Of a DNA stretch of 64,000 nt, positions 19,477 through 28,676 are shown piece after piece. Source of the DNA: Chitinophaga sp. GbtcB8 (lineage in GTDB: Bacteria > Bacteroidota > Bacteroidia > Chitinophagales > Chitinophagaceae). The stretch lies in the NCBI RefSeq assembly GCF_019091455.1, contig NZ_JAGXJN010000033.1:40358-104357 (forward strand). The letters are read 5' to 3'. Both the position numbers and the translations under genes were made by a program. Numbering within the stretch: the first letter of the stretch is position 1; every line of letters starts with the position of its first letter. The notes under the pieces are model-generated. The model saw nothing but the letters and a program-made list of their open reading frames with translations, was not told the DNA's origin and did not search any database.

Positions 19477-20067
19477 ATGAATAAAATGAATCCAAAGGTT
19501 GATTTCTACTTCGATAAATCCGAAAAATGGCAGAAAGAACTAAAACAATTGAGAGCGATCGCGCTGGATTGCGGGCTCACGGAAGAATTGAAGTGGGGCT
19601 GTCCTTGTTACACGCTTCAGAAAAGCAACGTTGTTTTAATACACGAGTTTAAAGAATACTGTGCGTACTTATTCTTCAAAGGCGTGTTATTAAATGACAC
19701 CAATGGCATTTTAATTCAGCAAACGGAGAATGTGCAGTCCGCGCGCCAGATCCGTTTTACTAATGTCCGGGAAATAGTGGAGATGAAGGACATCCTGAAA
19801 ACCTATATTTATGAAGCCATTGCCGTAGAGGAAGCCGGCTTGAAAGTAACTTTAAAAAAGACAGCAGAATTTAATGTTCCCGAAGAATTTCAAAAGAAAC
19901 TGGATAAGATGCCTGCCCTGAAAAAAGCTTTTGAAGCATTAACCCCAGGCCGGCAGAGAGCATACCTTTTTCATTTCTCTCAACCCAAACAATCCAAAAC
20001 CCGGGAGGCAAGGGTTGAAAAATATACGAAGCAAATACTCAATGGAAAGGGGTTGGATGATGAGTGA
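19477..20067 (+). CDS. YdeI/OmpD-associated family protein (DUF1801-type)
   Basis: The 196-residue soluble protein starts PKVDFYFDKSEKWQKELKQLRAIALDCGLTEELKWGCPCYTL, the typical DUF1801 beginning, and ends with the YdeI-type helix AFEALTPGRQRAYLFHFSQPKQSKTREARVEK. A second ATG at 19486 (MNPKVDF) is equally likely as the start. The family has a small compact fold of unknown reaction and is often found near ArsR-regulated genes. The palindromes 135 bp upstream may control it. Confidence 0.87.
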   Translation: MNKMNPKVDFYFDKSEKWQKELKQLRAIALDCGLTEELKWGCPCYTLQKSNVVLIHEFKEYCAYLFFKGVLLNDTNGILIQQTENVQSARQIRFTNVREIVEMKDILKTYIYEAIAVEEAGLKVTLKKTAEFNVPEEFQKKLDKMPALKKAFEALTPGRQRAYLFHFSQPKQSKTREARVEKYTKQILNGKGLDDE

Positions 20068-20070
20068 TCA

Positions 20071-20105
20071 TTAGCCTTTAGCTATTAGCGTTTAGCGTTT
20101 AGCAT
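20071..20105 (+). repeat. Short tandem heptamer repeat (NNTTAGC)
   Basis: Directly after the YdeI-like stop, five 7-bp copies of NNTTAGC run in tandem (TTAGC, CTTTAGC, TATTAGC, GTTTAGC, GTTTAGC). This is low-complexity intergenic sequence with no coding use. It has a similar 7-base rhythm to the A/T repeats near 6.9 kb. Confidence 0.75.
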
Positions 20106-20160
20106 TCATTTCCCCCCACTCATCCTTCCCTCTTTGGATTTTAATAATACTTCCCGTACG

Positions 20161-20360
20161 TTTGCATTCGCATTTGGTGCCCGGTGTAAAAAACCGGGCT
20201 TAAAAGGGAATCCGGTGTAATACCGGAGCTATCCCCGTAGCTGTGATCCTGCTCCCAACCTGTTGGGACGTTTTTCCGGAGTACTGCATGCCACTGTTCA
20301 ATTAGAATGGGAAGGCTGCCGGAAAAGCAGGAGAGCCAGAAGACCTGCCAAGGTGCAATC
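20161..20360 (+). promoter_or_regulatory. Cobalamin riboswitch
   Basis: Conserved aptamer parts appear in order: TTTGGTGCC (20174-20182), AAAAGGGAATCCGGTG (about 20202-20217), GCTATCCCCGTAGCTGTGA (20229-20247), CCACTG and GGGAAGG, and the B12 box AGCCAGAAGACCTGCC (20334-20349). The outer P1 stem pairs TTGCA (20162-20166) with TGCAA (20354-20358). About 195 bases separate it from the first start codon. This leader holds a CTTTC-GGGT-GAAAG hairpin (20373-20386) that may be part of the expression platform. It should shut down the following operon when cobalamin is plentiful. Confidence 0.95.
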
Positions 20361-20554
20361 AGTCATTCAGCGCTTTCGGGTGAAAGGCCAGGAATGTAAG
20401 CCTACCGGCATTATATTCTTTTTTACTGTATCGTTTTTACCCATGGCGTGTAGTGCTGGTGCAATAATACCAGTACTTATTACAATTGTTTTTTTCCGGG
20501 CTGCTGGTCCGGCAGGCATTGTATGTCCCTGTATTTTTAAACCCATACGATCAT

Positions 20555-21682
20555 ATGAAAAAACAACTATTGCCCCTTTTGTTATTGGGAACCCTTACTG
20601 TTTTCTTTGCAGCCTGCCAGAAAGAAGAAACGCTACAGCCGCTGCAAAAAGAAGCAGCGGAGCTTGGAAAAGTTAATGCCCCGCAAACCGCGTTATTAGC
20701 AAATTATGCCAATGGCTTTTTTATTGCCAATGAAGGCTGGTTTGGCCATGGCACCGGCGACCTGCATTTTTATTCTTACAGTGGCGATAGCCTGGACCTG
20801 AATGTGTACCATCAGCAAAACCCCACCGGCGCACTGGGTACTGCCACCAGCACCCTGCAGTACGCTACCATTTTTAATGGCAAAATGTACATTGTAATTA
20901 AAGCAGGCGGCCCCATGGTGGTAACAGATGCCAATACCATGGTGGAAAGCGGCCGTGTGGCCACCCTGCCGCAGAATGACGGTCATGCGTTCATTGGTGT
21001 TGATGCTACGCACGGTTTGCTGAGCGCTAAAGATGGCGTGTACCCGGTAACGTTACCCAGCCTGGCTATTGGCACCAAGATCAGCGCAGTGGCCGGTTAT
21101 ACCGGCGACATGCTGAAAGCCGGCAGTTATGTATTTGTACTTTCGCAAACTGATGGTATTGTAGCTATCAACAGCAGCACCTATGCATGGGTGAAAAATT
21201 TCGGCGCAGCCAACCTGGCTTTTGCATTGGGTAAAGACGGCGCTGTATATGCTACCAATGCTGATTCCCTGATCCGTATTGATCCCGCTACGCTGGGCCG
21301 TACCGCGCTAAAGCTACCCTTTAGCGTACCCTCACCCTGGGGTGCATGGCGGCATGCAGCTATTACTTCCTCTACACAGGAAAGCACCGTGTACATAGTG
21401 CGCAACAACGGTTTTGCCGGTGGCACACAGTTGTACCGTTATGTAATTGGTAACGCGGCTTCTTTAACTACACCTTTCATTACCCTGCCCAGCGGCCAGT
21501 TCTTTTATGGCGCAGGCGCAGCGTATAACAAAGATAAAAATGAGCTGGTGCTGACCACAATTAACGGCGCATTCACCGGCGATACCAACCGCATACTGAT
21601 CTATGATGCTACCACAGCAGTATTGAAAAAGGCATTAACCTATACAGGCTGGTATTTCCCTGCTATGCCGATATTCCATTAA
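20555..21682 (+). CDS. Surface lipoprotein, DUF5074/YncE-like beta-propeller, probable cobalamin-binding (BtuG-like)
   Basis: The chosen ATG at 20555 gives a lipoprotein signal with Cys21 (VFFAAC); the frame is open upstream but those codons lie in the riboswitch leader. The roughly 375-residue product shows propeller-like repeats (FFIANEGWFGHGTGDLHFYS, IFNGKMYIVIKAGGPMVVTDANTM). In Bacteroides, BtuG is a surface propeller lipoprotein that captures cobalamin and hands it to BtuB. This gene is first in the riboswitch-controlled operon and sits 2 bp before the TonB receptor gene. Confidence 0.85.
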   Translation: MKKQLLPLLLLGTLTVFFAACQKEETLQPLQKEAAELGKVNAPQTALLANYANGFFIANEGWFGHGTGDLHFYSYSGDSLDLNVYHQQNPTGALGTATSTLQYATIFNGKMYIVIKAGGPMVVTDANTMVESGRVATLPQNDGHAFIGVDATHGLLSAKDGVYPVTLPSLAIGTKISAVAGYTGDMLKAGSYVFVLSQTDGIVAINSSTYAWVKNFGAANLAFALGKDGAVYATNADSLIRIDPATLGRTALKLPFSVPSPWGAWRHAAITSSTQESTVYIVRNNGFAGGTQLYRYVIGNAASLTTPFITLPSGQFFYGAGAAYNKDKNELVLTTINGAFTGDTNRILIYDATTAVLKKALTYTGWYFPAMPIFH

Positions 21683-21684
21683 TT

Positions 21685-23697
21685 ATGCAACAACCGGCTT
21701 TTATCCGTAAGTATGTTCACCTGTTAAGCAGTGCCAGCCTGTTATGGGCCGGCGCTGCTTATTCCCAAGTAAAAGACACTACCACTTTACAGGAAGTACG
21801 GGTAGATGCCAAACGCTTGCCGGCAGGCCTTAGCCCGGTTACTGCCATGCAGGTATTATCCGGGTCAAAGCTGCAGCGGTTAAACAGCCTGTCTGTAGCC
21901 GATGCAGTACGGTATTTTTCCGGTGTGCAGCTAAAAGATTACGGCGGCATAGGTGGTTTAAAAACCATTAATGTACGCAGCATGGGCACCAACCATACAG
22001 CAGTGAGCTATGACGGGCTGGTGCTGGGCAATGCGCAGAACGGGCAGACAGACCTGGGTAAATTTTCCTTAGATAATATTTCTGAAATAACCCTGTATAA
22101 CGGGCAGCCCCCTACGTTATTACAGCCCGCCAGGGCTTTCTCCGCGGGCAATGTATTGGCCCTGCAATCCCGTACACCCCAATTTTCAGACAATGAACAA
22201 TGGAATGGTAAAGTAAGTCTGAAAACCGGTTCATCCGGTTTAATTAACCCCTCGCTTTTATGGCAGCAAAAAGTTACAGCACGCATATATAGTACAGTGA
22301 GCACAGAATGGATCAATGCCAACGGTCGGTATAAATTCCGCTACACTAATGGTAAGTATGATACTACAGCCCTGCGGCAGAATGGTAATGTAAATGCTTT
22401 TCGCGCAGAAGCCGGCTTAAACGGCCTGCTGGCGGATAGCAGCACCTGGGCGGTGAAGTATTACCGCTATCAATCCGGCCGCGGCTTGCCGGGCGCTATT
22501 GTAGCCAACCACTTTAATTACGGGCAGCACCTGGAGGATCGTGACCAGTTTGTACAGGCAACCTTTCACAACGATCCGCATAAACGATACCGCCTTTTAG
22601 CCAATGCTAAATACGCTGATCTATACAGCCGGTATATTGATCCCGAATATCCCAACGAACAACATTTACTGGATAACTACTATCGTCAGAAAGAAGTGTA
22701 TGTATCCCTGGCGAATGAATATACTATTAACCGCTGGTGGGAAAGCTCGCTGGCAGCGGACTTTATATCCAACACGATGGATGCAAACCTGTACCGCTTT
22801 CCCTACCCAACCCGCTACACCACACTGGTGGCGCTGGCCAGCCGGGTGCATTTACCACAGCTGGAAATACAGGGCAATTTACTGGCCACCATTGTAAATG
22901 AAAAAGTACAAACCTATGAAAGCGCCGGTCCTAAAAGGGAATACACTCCTTCCCTGTCGCTGGCCTGGAAGCCCTTTGCACAACAGCATTTGTGGCTGCG
23001 TACTTTTTACAAGCACATTTTCCGCCTGCCTACTTTCAATGATCTATACTATACTTTCATTGGCAACAATAACCTGAAACCTGAATATGTGCAGCAGTAT
23101 GATGCGGGTTTTACCTGGCAGCAGCCTATGCGCGGACGCTGGTTATACATTTCCCTGCAGGCAGATGGTTATTACAATCATGTAAAGGATAAGATAGTAG
23201 CCGTGCCTTCTGATAACCTCTTTGGCTGGTCTATGATGAACCTGGGGCGGGTGAATATTAAAGGAATAGATGTAGTGCTCAACACCGCCCTGCAGCCTTT
23301 TAAGGAGCTGCTGGTAAATGCAGGCATTAATTACACGTATCAAAAGGCACAGGATGTTACTTCCGGCAAGGGTGGGTTTAACTACGGGCAGCAGATCCCC
23401 TACACACCCTGGCACAGCGGATCTTTTATGCTGGGGGCCGACTGGCGTTCCCTGGCGCTGAACTACAGCTTTATTTATACCGGGGAACGTTACAGCCAGA
23501 AAAGGAACATCCCCGTGAATTATGTGCAGCCCTGGTACACCAGCGACCTCTCTGCCTCCTGGATCCTGGCGCAGCGATCATTTACAAATAAGCTAACGTT
23601 TGAGGTGAATAATTTATTAAACCAGTATTACGATGTGGTATTGAACTTTCCCATGCCAGGCCGTAACTACCGGCTTACTTTAAGCATCAGCCGCTGA
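21685..23697 (+). CDS. btuB: TonB-dependent outer-membrane receptor, probable cobalamin transporter (BtuB-like)
   Basis: A signal peptide (cleavage near AAYSQ, residue 28) precedes a TonB-box-like stretch (TTLQEVRVDA). A plug domain follows (about 50-155: SVADAVRYFSGVQLKDYGGIGGLKTINVRSMGTNHTAVSYDGL), then a beta-barrel ending in aromatic-rich strands (PMPGRNYRLTLSISR). At 670 residues it is BtuB-sized, and it lacks the N-terminal carboxypeptidase-like domain of SusC proteins. The riboswitch upstream and propeller lipoproteins on both sides point to cobalamin or a related corrinoid. The symbol is assigned from context. Confidence 0.88.
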   Translation: MQQPAFIRKYVHLLSSASLLWAGAAYSQVKDTTTLQEVRVDAKRLPAGLSPVTAMQVLSGSKLQRLNSLSVADAVRYFSGVQLKDYGGIGGLKTINVRSMGTNHTAVSYDGLVLGNAQNGQTDLGKFSLDNISEITLYNGQPPTLLQPARAFSAGNVLALQSRTPQFSDNEQWNGKVSLKTGSSGLINPSLLWQQKVTARIYSTVSTEWINANGRYKFRYTNGKYDTTALRQNGNVNAFRAEAGLNGLLADSSTWAVKYYRYQSGRGLPGAIVANHFNYGQHLEDRDQFVQATFHNDPHKRYRLLANAKYADLYSRYIDPEYPNEQHLLDNYYRQKEVYVSLANEYTINRWWESSLAADFISNTMDANLYRFPYPTRYTTLVALASRVHLPQLEIQGNLLATIVNEKVQTYESAGPKREYTPSLSLAWKPFAQQHLWLRTFYKHIFRLPTFNDLYYTFIGNNNLKPEYVQQYDAGFTWQQPMRGRWLYISLQADGYYNHVKDKIVAVPSDNLFGWSMMNLGRVNIKGIDVVLNTALQPFKELLVNAGINYTYQKAQDVTSGKGGFNYGQQIPYTPWHSGSFMLGADWRSLALNYSFIYTGERYSQKRNIPVNYVQPWYTSDLSASWILAQRSFTNKLTFEVNNLLNQYYDVVLNFPMPGRNYRLTLSISR

Positions 23698-23706
23698 TCA
23701 CAAAAC

Positions 23707-24831
23707 ATGATGTCTGTGAATCATTTATACCGCTTTCTTTTATACAGCCTGTTGCTGCTTACGGCCTGCCGTAAAGATATCCTGCTGCCGCAGGTTGACA
23801 GCGTGGACATAACCGGCTACAGCCGCCCGCATGATATTACGCCTACCGTGCAGGGACTGTATGTGCTGAATGAGGGTAACATGAACATGAACAAAGCTTC
23901 CCTGGATTACCTGGATCTTACCACAGGCCGCTACAGCCGCCGCCTGTTTGAAGCCTACAACCCGGAAGTAACCAAAGGCCTGGGAGATGTTGGAAACGAC
24001 ATACAGATCTACGGCAGCAAAATGTACATTGTAGTAAACAACTCCAACAAGGTAGAGGTAGTGGACGCCGCCACAGTAACCCGTATTAAACAGCTGAACA
24101 TACGGCAATGCCGGTACGTAGTTTTTTATAAAGGCAATGCATACATCACCTCTAATGATGGTTATGTATCGGTAATAGATACCGCTTCCCTCACAGAAAC
24201 CGCGCGTATTAAAACCGGCCGTAACCCGGAGCAGATGGCCATTAGCGGCAACAAGCTGTATGTAGCCAACTCCGGCGGTTACAGCCCGCCTAATTATGAG
24301 CGTACGGTATCCGTCATAAACCTGGACACACAGCAGGAGCTGAAGCGCATTGATGTAGCCATTAACCTGGACCACCTGGCGCTGGACCCTTATGGCGACC
24401 TGTATGTAAGCTCCCGGGGAGATTATTATACCGTACCCTCCCGCCTATACGTAATTGATACGCATACAGATACGGTAAAAAAGCGGTTTGATATAACAGC
24501 CAGCAACATCTTTATTCATAAAGACCGGGCCTACATCTACAGCGTGGCATGGAGTTACATTACCCATTCCAACACTATCAGCTATGCTATGATCAATGTA
24601 AAAACGGATACGCTGCTCAGCACTCAATTCATTACCGATGGTACGGATAAACAGATCGTAATACCCTATGGTATACTGGTAGACCAGGATACTGAAGATG
24701 TGTACGTATCTGATGCGCTGGACTACGTATCACCCGGCATCCTGTACTGCTTTGATAAAAGCGGCAAAAAGAAATGGTCCGTTGAAACCGGAGATATTCC
24801 CGGCCATTTTGTATTCCTTAAGAAAAATTAA
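23707..24831 (+). CDS. YncE-family beta-propeller lipoprotein, second probable cobalamin-capture protein (BtuG-like)
   Basis: The lipobox ends at Cys21 (LLLLTAC). About seven strand-rich repeats follow, with the YncE pattern (VQGLYVLNEGNMNMNKASLDYLDL, GSKMYIVVNNSNKVEVVDAATV, GNAYITSNDGYVSVIDTASL, GNKLYVANSGG). This is the classic surface propeller seen next to BtuB in Bacteroidota. It lies 9 bp after the receptor stop. It is clearly different in sequence from the first propeller in the operon, so two capture proteins serve one receptor. A second in-frame ATG lies at 23710. Confidence 0.87.
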   Translation: MMSVNHLYRFLLYSLLLLTACRKDILLPQVDSVDITGYSRPHDITPTVQGLYVLNEGNMNMNKASLDYLDLTTGRYSRRLFEAYNPEVTKGLGDVGNDIQIYGSKMYIVVNNSNKVEVVDAATVTRIKQLNIRQCRYVVFYKGNAYITSNDGYVSVIDTASLTETARIKTGRNPEQMAISGNKLYVANSGGYSPPNYERTVSVINLDTQQELKRIDVAINLDHLALDPYGDLYVSSRGDYYTVPSRLYVIDTHTDTVKKRFDITASNIFIHKDRAYIYSVAWSYITHSNTISYAMINVKTDTLLSTQFITDGTDKQIVIPYGILVDQDTEDVYVSDALDYVSPGILYCFDKSGKKKWSVETGDIPGHFVFLKKN

Positions 24832-24843
24832 CACTTCCATATT

Positions 24844-25824
24844 ATGCAATTCACAAGATCTACCCGGCTTACTTTTTTATCTGCTGCACTGTTGCTGGCA
24901 GCCTGCTCCAAGGATGCAGATGAAACGCCCACGCCGGAAGAACCGGACCATTTCCGGCCGGCTACTGCAGCCAGCAGCGCATATATTAGCCAGGTGTTTG
25001 AGTACCTGCCCGCGCCCGGGCAGTTTGTAAATGAGAATAATCTAGGGGATACAACCGGTGCTAAAAAATTGATCGGCGGCAGCGATGCTTTGCTGTCACT
25101 AGGCAGTTATGGCGGTTACGTAACTTTTGGGTTCGACCATTCCATTGAGAATAAAGATGGCGATGATCTTGGCATCTTTGGCAATCCCTTAACCAATGCC
25201 GGCCAGGAATGGTCAGAGCCGGGTATTGTGCTGGTAATGCAGGATAAGAACGGTAACGGTAAGCCGGATGATGGCGAATGGTATGAGCTGGCCGGCAGCG
25301 AATATGCTAAAGCCACTACCATAAAAAAATACCGCATCACGTATTACAATCCTAAAAAGGAAGAAGCTACGGATATATTGTGGAAAGACAACCAGGGCCA
25401 CAGCGGTTATGTGCTGGCCAACTATTTTCACACGCAGCCCTACTACCCCTCTTTTGCAAACCCGGATTCTATTTCTTTTGAAGGCACTTTGCTGCCCAAT
25501 ACCATCGGCAAAAAGTATGATCCTGTTTACCAAACAGACCTGATGACCAACAAACCTTTTGACTGGGGTTATTCCGATAACGGATCAGCGGATGTGCTGC
25601 AAACCATCAATGATGAAGGGCGCGGTTACAATAAGCTGGAGATCAGCAATGCAGTAGATGCCAATGGCAAAAGCGTAACCTTAAAATATATTGATTTTGT
25701 GAAAGTGTATACCGGCCAAAGCTGCAATGGTAATACTTCTACTGACCCGGATAACCCGGACCGTTTCCTGGGAGAGATCTCTACGGAAATATCCGGGGCC
25801 ATGGATATTCATATTAAGCCCTGA
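24844..25824 (+). CDS. Cell-surface lipoprotein of the cobalamin operon
   Basis: The signal peptide has lipobox Cys21 (ALLLAAC). The 326-residue protein contains GGYVTFGFDHSIENKDGDDLGIFGN, PGIVLVMQDKNGNGKPDDGEWYELAGSEY (Asp-rich, calcium-loop style) and VTLKYIDFVKVYTGQ. Similar surface proteins occur at the end of cobalamin loci of Bacteroidota, usually just named cell surface protein; a BtuH-like ligand-binding role is possible. It is the last gene before a strong terminator, 12 bp after the previous stop. Confidence 0.8.
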   Translation: MQFTRSTRLTFLSAALLLAACSKDADETPTPEEPDHFRPATAASSAYISQVFEYLPAPGQFVNENNLGDTTGAKKLIGGSDALLSLGSYGGYVTFGFDHSIENKDGDDLGIFGNPLTNAGQEWSEPGIVLVMQDKNGNGKPDDGEWYELAGSEYAKATTIKKYRITYYNPKKEEATDILWKDNQGHSGYVLANYFHTQPYYPSFANPDSISFEGTLLPNTIGKKYDPVYQTDLMTNKPFDWGYSDNGSADVLQTINDEGRGYNKLEISNAVDANGKSVTLKYIDFVKVYTGQSCNGNTSTDPDNPDRFLGEISTEISGAMDIHIKP

Positions 25825-25875
25825 CTATTTGCAATACACCACCTGGTTTTTGAACCAATCCTAGTAACACCGAAC

Positions 25876-25901
25876 AGCGGCGGGGAGCAATCCCTGCCGC
25901 T
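25876..25901 (+). terminator. Strong rho-independent terminator of the cobalamin operon
   Basis: An 11-bp stem (25876-25886 with 25891-25901, one G-T pair) closes on a GCAA tetraloop and runs into TTTATTTATC. It also lies just beyond the stop of the convergent hydrolase gene. Confidence 0.92.
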
Positions 25902-25908
25902 TTATTTA

Positions 25909-26874
25909 TCAGGCATTCCTGCTGATAAACCCAAACGCCCGCCGCTCTGACCAGTAAAACGTGCCGCCAAAAGTTACAAAACCCACATGCCCGCCATGGC
26001 TGGGCGTTTCCAGATAAAAGTGAGGATTCCGGGCAGCTGCTTCGTAAGGAAAGCTGCCTTTGCCTAAAAATGGATCATCCAATGCATTAACGAGCAAGGT
26101 AGGGATGCGGATGTTTTCCAGGAAAGGCTTGGAGCTGCAGCGGTCCCAGTACGTGAGCGCATCCGGGAAGCCGTGAATAGGCGCGGTATAACGGTCATCA
26201 AACTCCCGGAAGCTTTTGATAGTGTGGTAATTGTCCAGGTTGATCATGCCGGGAAAACGTTGTGCTTTTGCCTGCAGCTTTAAACCCAGCTCGCGGATAA
26301 AGCGGCGCATGTATACCGTGTTATGCTTTTTCTCTAATTCAACGGAGCTATCCTGCAGGTCGCAGGGAACAGAAAAGGTTACGGCAGAACGGATGGAGGG
26401 ATGAATATCCACGCCCTGCTCACCTAAATATTTAAGGGTTACATTGCCGCCTAAAGAGAAACCCACCAGGTGAATACTATCGTATTGATCTAATGTGGTA
26501 AGGTGATCTATTACCTGTCCCAGATCGCCGGTTTCACCGCTATGATAAAAACGCAGCAGCTGGTTAGGTTCTCCGCTGCAGCCGCGGAAGTTCATGGATA
26601 CCGTATCATAGCCGCCCTGGTTAAAGATGTGCACCATACCTTTTACATACTGGCGGGTAGCATTCCCTTCCAGCCCGTGTAAAATGAGCACGACCTTTTT
26701 ACTGCCAATGCGGCTGAAATCTAAGTCCAGGAAATCCTGGTCAGCGGTGGTAAAGCGTATACGCTCATAATGAACGCGCGGCAGCTTACGGAATAAAGCG
26801 GGATAGATCGTCTGTAAATGACGATGCCGTAAAAAGAATGGTGGTTTGTAAGTAGATGACTGAATGACCGGCAT
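25909..26874 (-). CDS. YheT-family alpha/beta hydrolase
   Basis: The 321-residue soluble hydrolase has the oxyanion segment LILHGLEGNATRQYVKGM, a nucleophile elbow VGFSLGGN with Ser140, an acid in NALDDP (Asp266 or 267) and His296 in SHGGHVGF, giving the full triad of the YheT/ABHD1-3 group. The substrate is unknown; esters or lipids are likely. It is convergent with the cobalamin operon and shares its terminator region. The thioredoxin gene ends 32 bp after its start and reads the other way only in the sense of order: both are on the minus strand, thioredoxin upstream. Confidence 0.9.
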   Translation of the reverse strand: MPVIQSSTYKPPFFLRHRHLQTIYPALFRKLPRVHYERIRFTTADQDFLDLDFSRIGSKKVVLILHGLEGNATRQYVKGMVHIFNQGGYDTVSMNFRGCSGEPNQLLRFYHSGETGDLGQVIDHLTTLDQYDSIHLVGFSLGGNVTLKYLGEQGVDIHPSIRSAVTFSVPCDLQDSSVELEKKHNTVYMRRFIRELGLKLQAKAQRFPGMINLDNYHTIKSFREFDDRYTAPIHGFPDALTYWDRCSSKPFLENIRIPTLLVNALDDPFLGKGSFPYEAAARNPHFYLETPSHGGHVGFVTFGGTFYWSERRAFGFISRNA

Positions 26875-26906
26875 ATATGCAGCAAGATACTGCGGATGCG
26901 GGAAAT

Positions 26907-27224
26907 TTACCCTTTAAACTGATCGATCACTCCTTTCAGCTCCCGGGCATTCATTACACCGCTTTGCCGCCATTTTACCTCACCGCCACGGAACACCATG
27001 AGGGTAGGCACGCTTTGTACCTGGTAAGCTGCTGCCAGCTTGGGATTGCGGTCCACATCCATTTTCAGGATCACCACATCATCTCCGGTCATGTTCTTCA
27101 GCTCTTTAAGAATGGGCGGCATCATTTTACATGGGCCGCACCATTCCGCGGAAAAATCTACCAGCACCGGTTTATTACCATTTATAAGCTCACCAAAAGT
27201 TGGTTGCGCATTTTTAGTTTCCAT
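26907..27224 (-). CDS. trxA: Thioredoxin
   Basis: The 105-residue protein has the active site WCGPC (Cys29 and Cys32) and the cis-proline loop SVPTLMVF (Pro73). There is no signal peptide, so it is a cytoplasmic disulfide reductase. The length matches standard thioredoxins. It lies 32 bp upstream of the YheT hydrolase on the same strand and may be co-transcribed with it. The symbol is by family; a genome may carry several copies. Confidence 0.93.
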   Translation of the reverse strand: METKNAQPTFGELINGNKPVLVDFSAEWCGPCKMMPPILKELKNMTGDDVVILKMDVDRNPKLAAAYQVQSVPTLMVFRGGEVKWRQSGVMNARELKGVIDQFKG

Positions 27225-27289
27225 AGCCCCTTTTTCCTGTTGTTCATCAAAAATAGGGCCGTAGGCCAGACTGGCAGGTGCTGCTGCCG

Positions 27290-28396
27290 TTAGTTCACAT
27301 CCTTGCCTGCGCTGAGCTTATCAATAGCGGCTTGCACCGTGGTTTTATTGATCTGGTCGGGCGCAAGGGATAAGGCCTGGCGGGCATACTTCAATGCGGA
27401 CTTATAATCCCCGGTGGCAGAGTAGCCGCGTGTTAATCCCATAAGGGTAGTGAACTCGTTGGGATGTTTGTCAAAATTCTGCTTAAACACTTCTAGCGCT
27501 TCTGCAGGCTTTTTCTGCTGTACCAGCATGCGGCCGTACTGGTGCATCTCGTTCATGCCGGCTAAGGGCAGCGATTTTTTCATAACAGCGGTGGCTTCAT
27601 CATTATGTCCCAGCTTATTCAGCACCAGCGCTTTGGTGCTCCAGGCCGGGAAACTGCGGTCGCCGCCAAAATTTGCACTGGTAGCGGAATCGGACCACAG
27701 CAGGGCTTCCTCCAAATTGGTATCATGCTGTACGCACCACTGGGCGGCCTGGTTCCAGCCCTGCCAGTTAAACCCCTTGTCTGATCTTAATTCACGGCGG
27801 AAGGAGGCGATCTGATCTTTTACATAATCAGTTTCAACAGTGAAGGGGATACTGACCTTTTCCCATTCCAGGGCCACGGTAGCGGTGTTCTCTGTTTCAT
27901 TCATGAACTCGTATTTCAGCCATTCCACGCTGTTAGCCAGCGCCACGGGTTTTACTTTTACCCGCAGGGCATCTTCCTGCTCATTGTAATAGAACTGCCC
28001 CCATGAACTGGAGTTCTTGGAAAAAATGAGGGTGCATTCATCGGGGCCATAGGCTACAAAAAATCCGTATTTGCCGGCGGGTAAAGGCTGGCCGGCTATC
28101 TTTACATCATTGGTACATTCAAAAGTAGTGTTCTCATTGGCGCCGGCCCTCCAGGGGGCAGATTTGCTGCTGCCAAAACCAGGGTCTGTAAAACCAACGG
28201 GCACCAGCTGCCCCCAGATCTTGCCTTCCCTGCCTTTTACGCCGGGGCGGTCGTAATGAATGGTTACATCCGTTAAACCAATACGTTCGCTAACAGATGC
28301 TTTTTTATTATTACCACTGGGCGCAGTGGTTAATTGCGCGGATGTTATGAGTGGTAAAAAGATGATGGCGGCTACAAGACAGATTGATGCTTTCAT
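27290..28396 (-). CDS. DUF2911 protein with C-terminal TPR repeats
   Basis: A signal peptide (cleavage after about residue 20, LITSAQ) precedes a DUF2911 domain (about 25-190: VSERIGLTDVTIHYDRPGVKGREGKIWGQLVPVG ... LPAGKYGFFVAYG). TPR-like helices follow (about 230-360: NKLGHNDEATAVMKKSLPLAGM, AEALEVFKQNFDKHPNEFTTLMGLTRGYSATGDYKSALKYARQAL). DUF2911 proteins are common secreted or periplasmic Bacteroidota proteins of unknown function. The length is usual for the DUF2911-TPR form. Confidence 0.9.
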   Translation of the reverse strand: MKASICLVAAIIFLPLITSAQLTTAPSGNNKKASVSERIGLTDVTIHYDRPGVKGREGKIWGQLVPVGFTDPGFGSSKSAPWRAGANENTTFECTNDVKIAGQPLPAGKYGFFVAYGPDECTLIFSKNSSSWGQFYYNEQEDALRVKVKPVALANSVEWLKYEFMNETENTATVALEWEKVSIPFTVETDYVKDQIASFRRELRSDKGFNWQGWNQAAQWCVQHDTNLEEALLWSDSATSANFGGDRSFPAWSTKALVLNKLGHNDEATAVMKKSLPLAGMNEMHQYGRMLVQQKKPAEALEVFKQNFDKHPNEFTTLMGLTRGYSATGDYKSALKYARQALSLAPDQINKTTVQAAIDKLSAGKDVN

Positions 28397-28604
28397 AATG
28401 GGATTATTTACCCGGAAAGCTACCGAACCTGGCAGAGGCTGTCAATTAAATTATGAAGGAGGCTGTAAATACAGGGATGGGAGGCTGCACTATTCATGTG
28501 CAGCACAGGTAAACACCGTAAACATAGCACCTAATATCAATATATTATACCCTTATAACGAATTTACAACGAAGGTTTTATGTGGCTTTTTAAAAAACTT
28601 AACA

Positions 28605-28633
28605 TTGCTGGGGTTATATAATTGTTAACTTTA
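28605..28633 (+). promoter_or_regulatory. Candidate Bacteroidota-type promoter of the lysine-rich protein gene
   Basis: TTG at 28605-28607 and TAACTTTA at 28626-28633 are separated by 18 bp, near the Bacteroidota -33/-7 pattern (TTTG and TAnnTTTG). The start codon follows 43 bp later. The rest of the 280-bp divergent region (28397-28676) shows no other feature. Confidence 0.35.
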
Positions 28634-28676
28634 TGTAACCACACATTACTCATAATTTATAAACAAACAATTTTCA

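Noticed and set aside
20263..20676. Open frame running through the riboswitch and into the first cobalamin gene
   Set aside because: It covers conserved RNA elements including the B12 box and overlaps the lipoprotein gene in another frame; the RNA explanation is far stronger.
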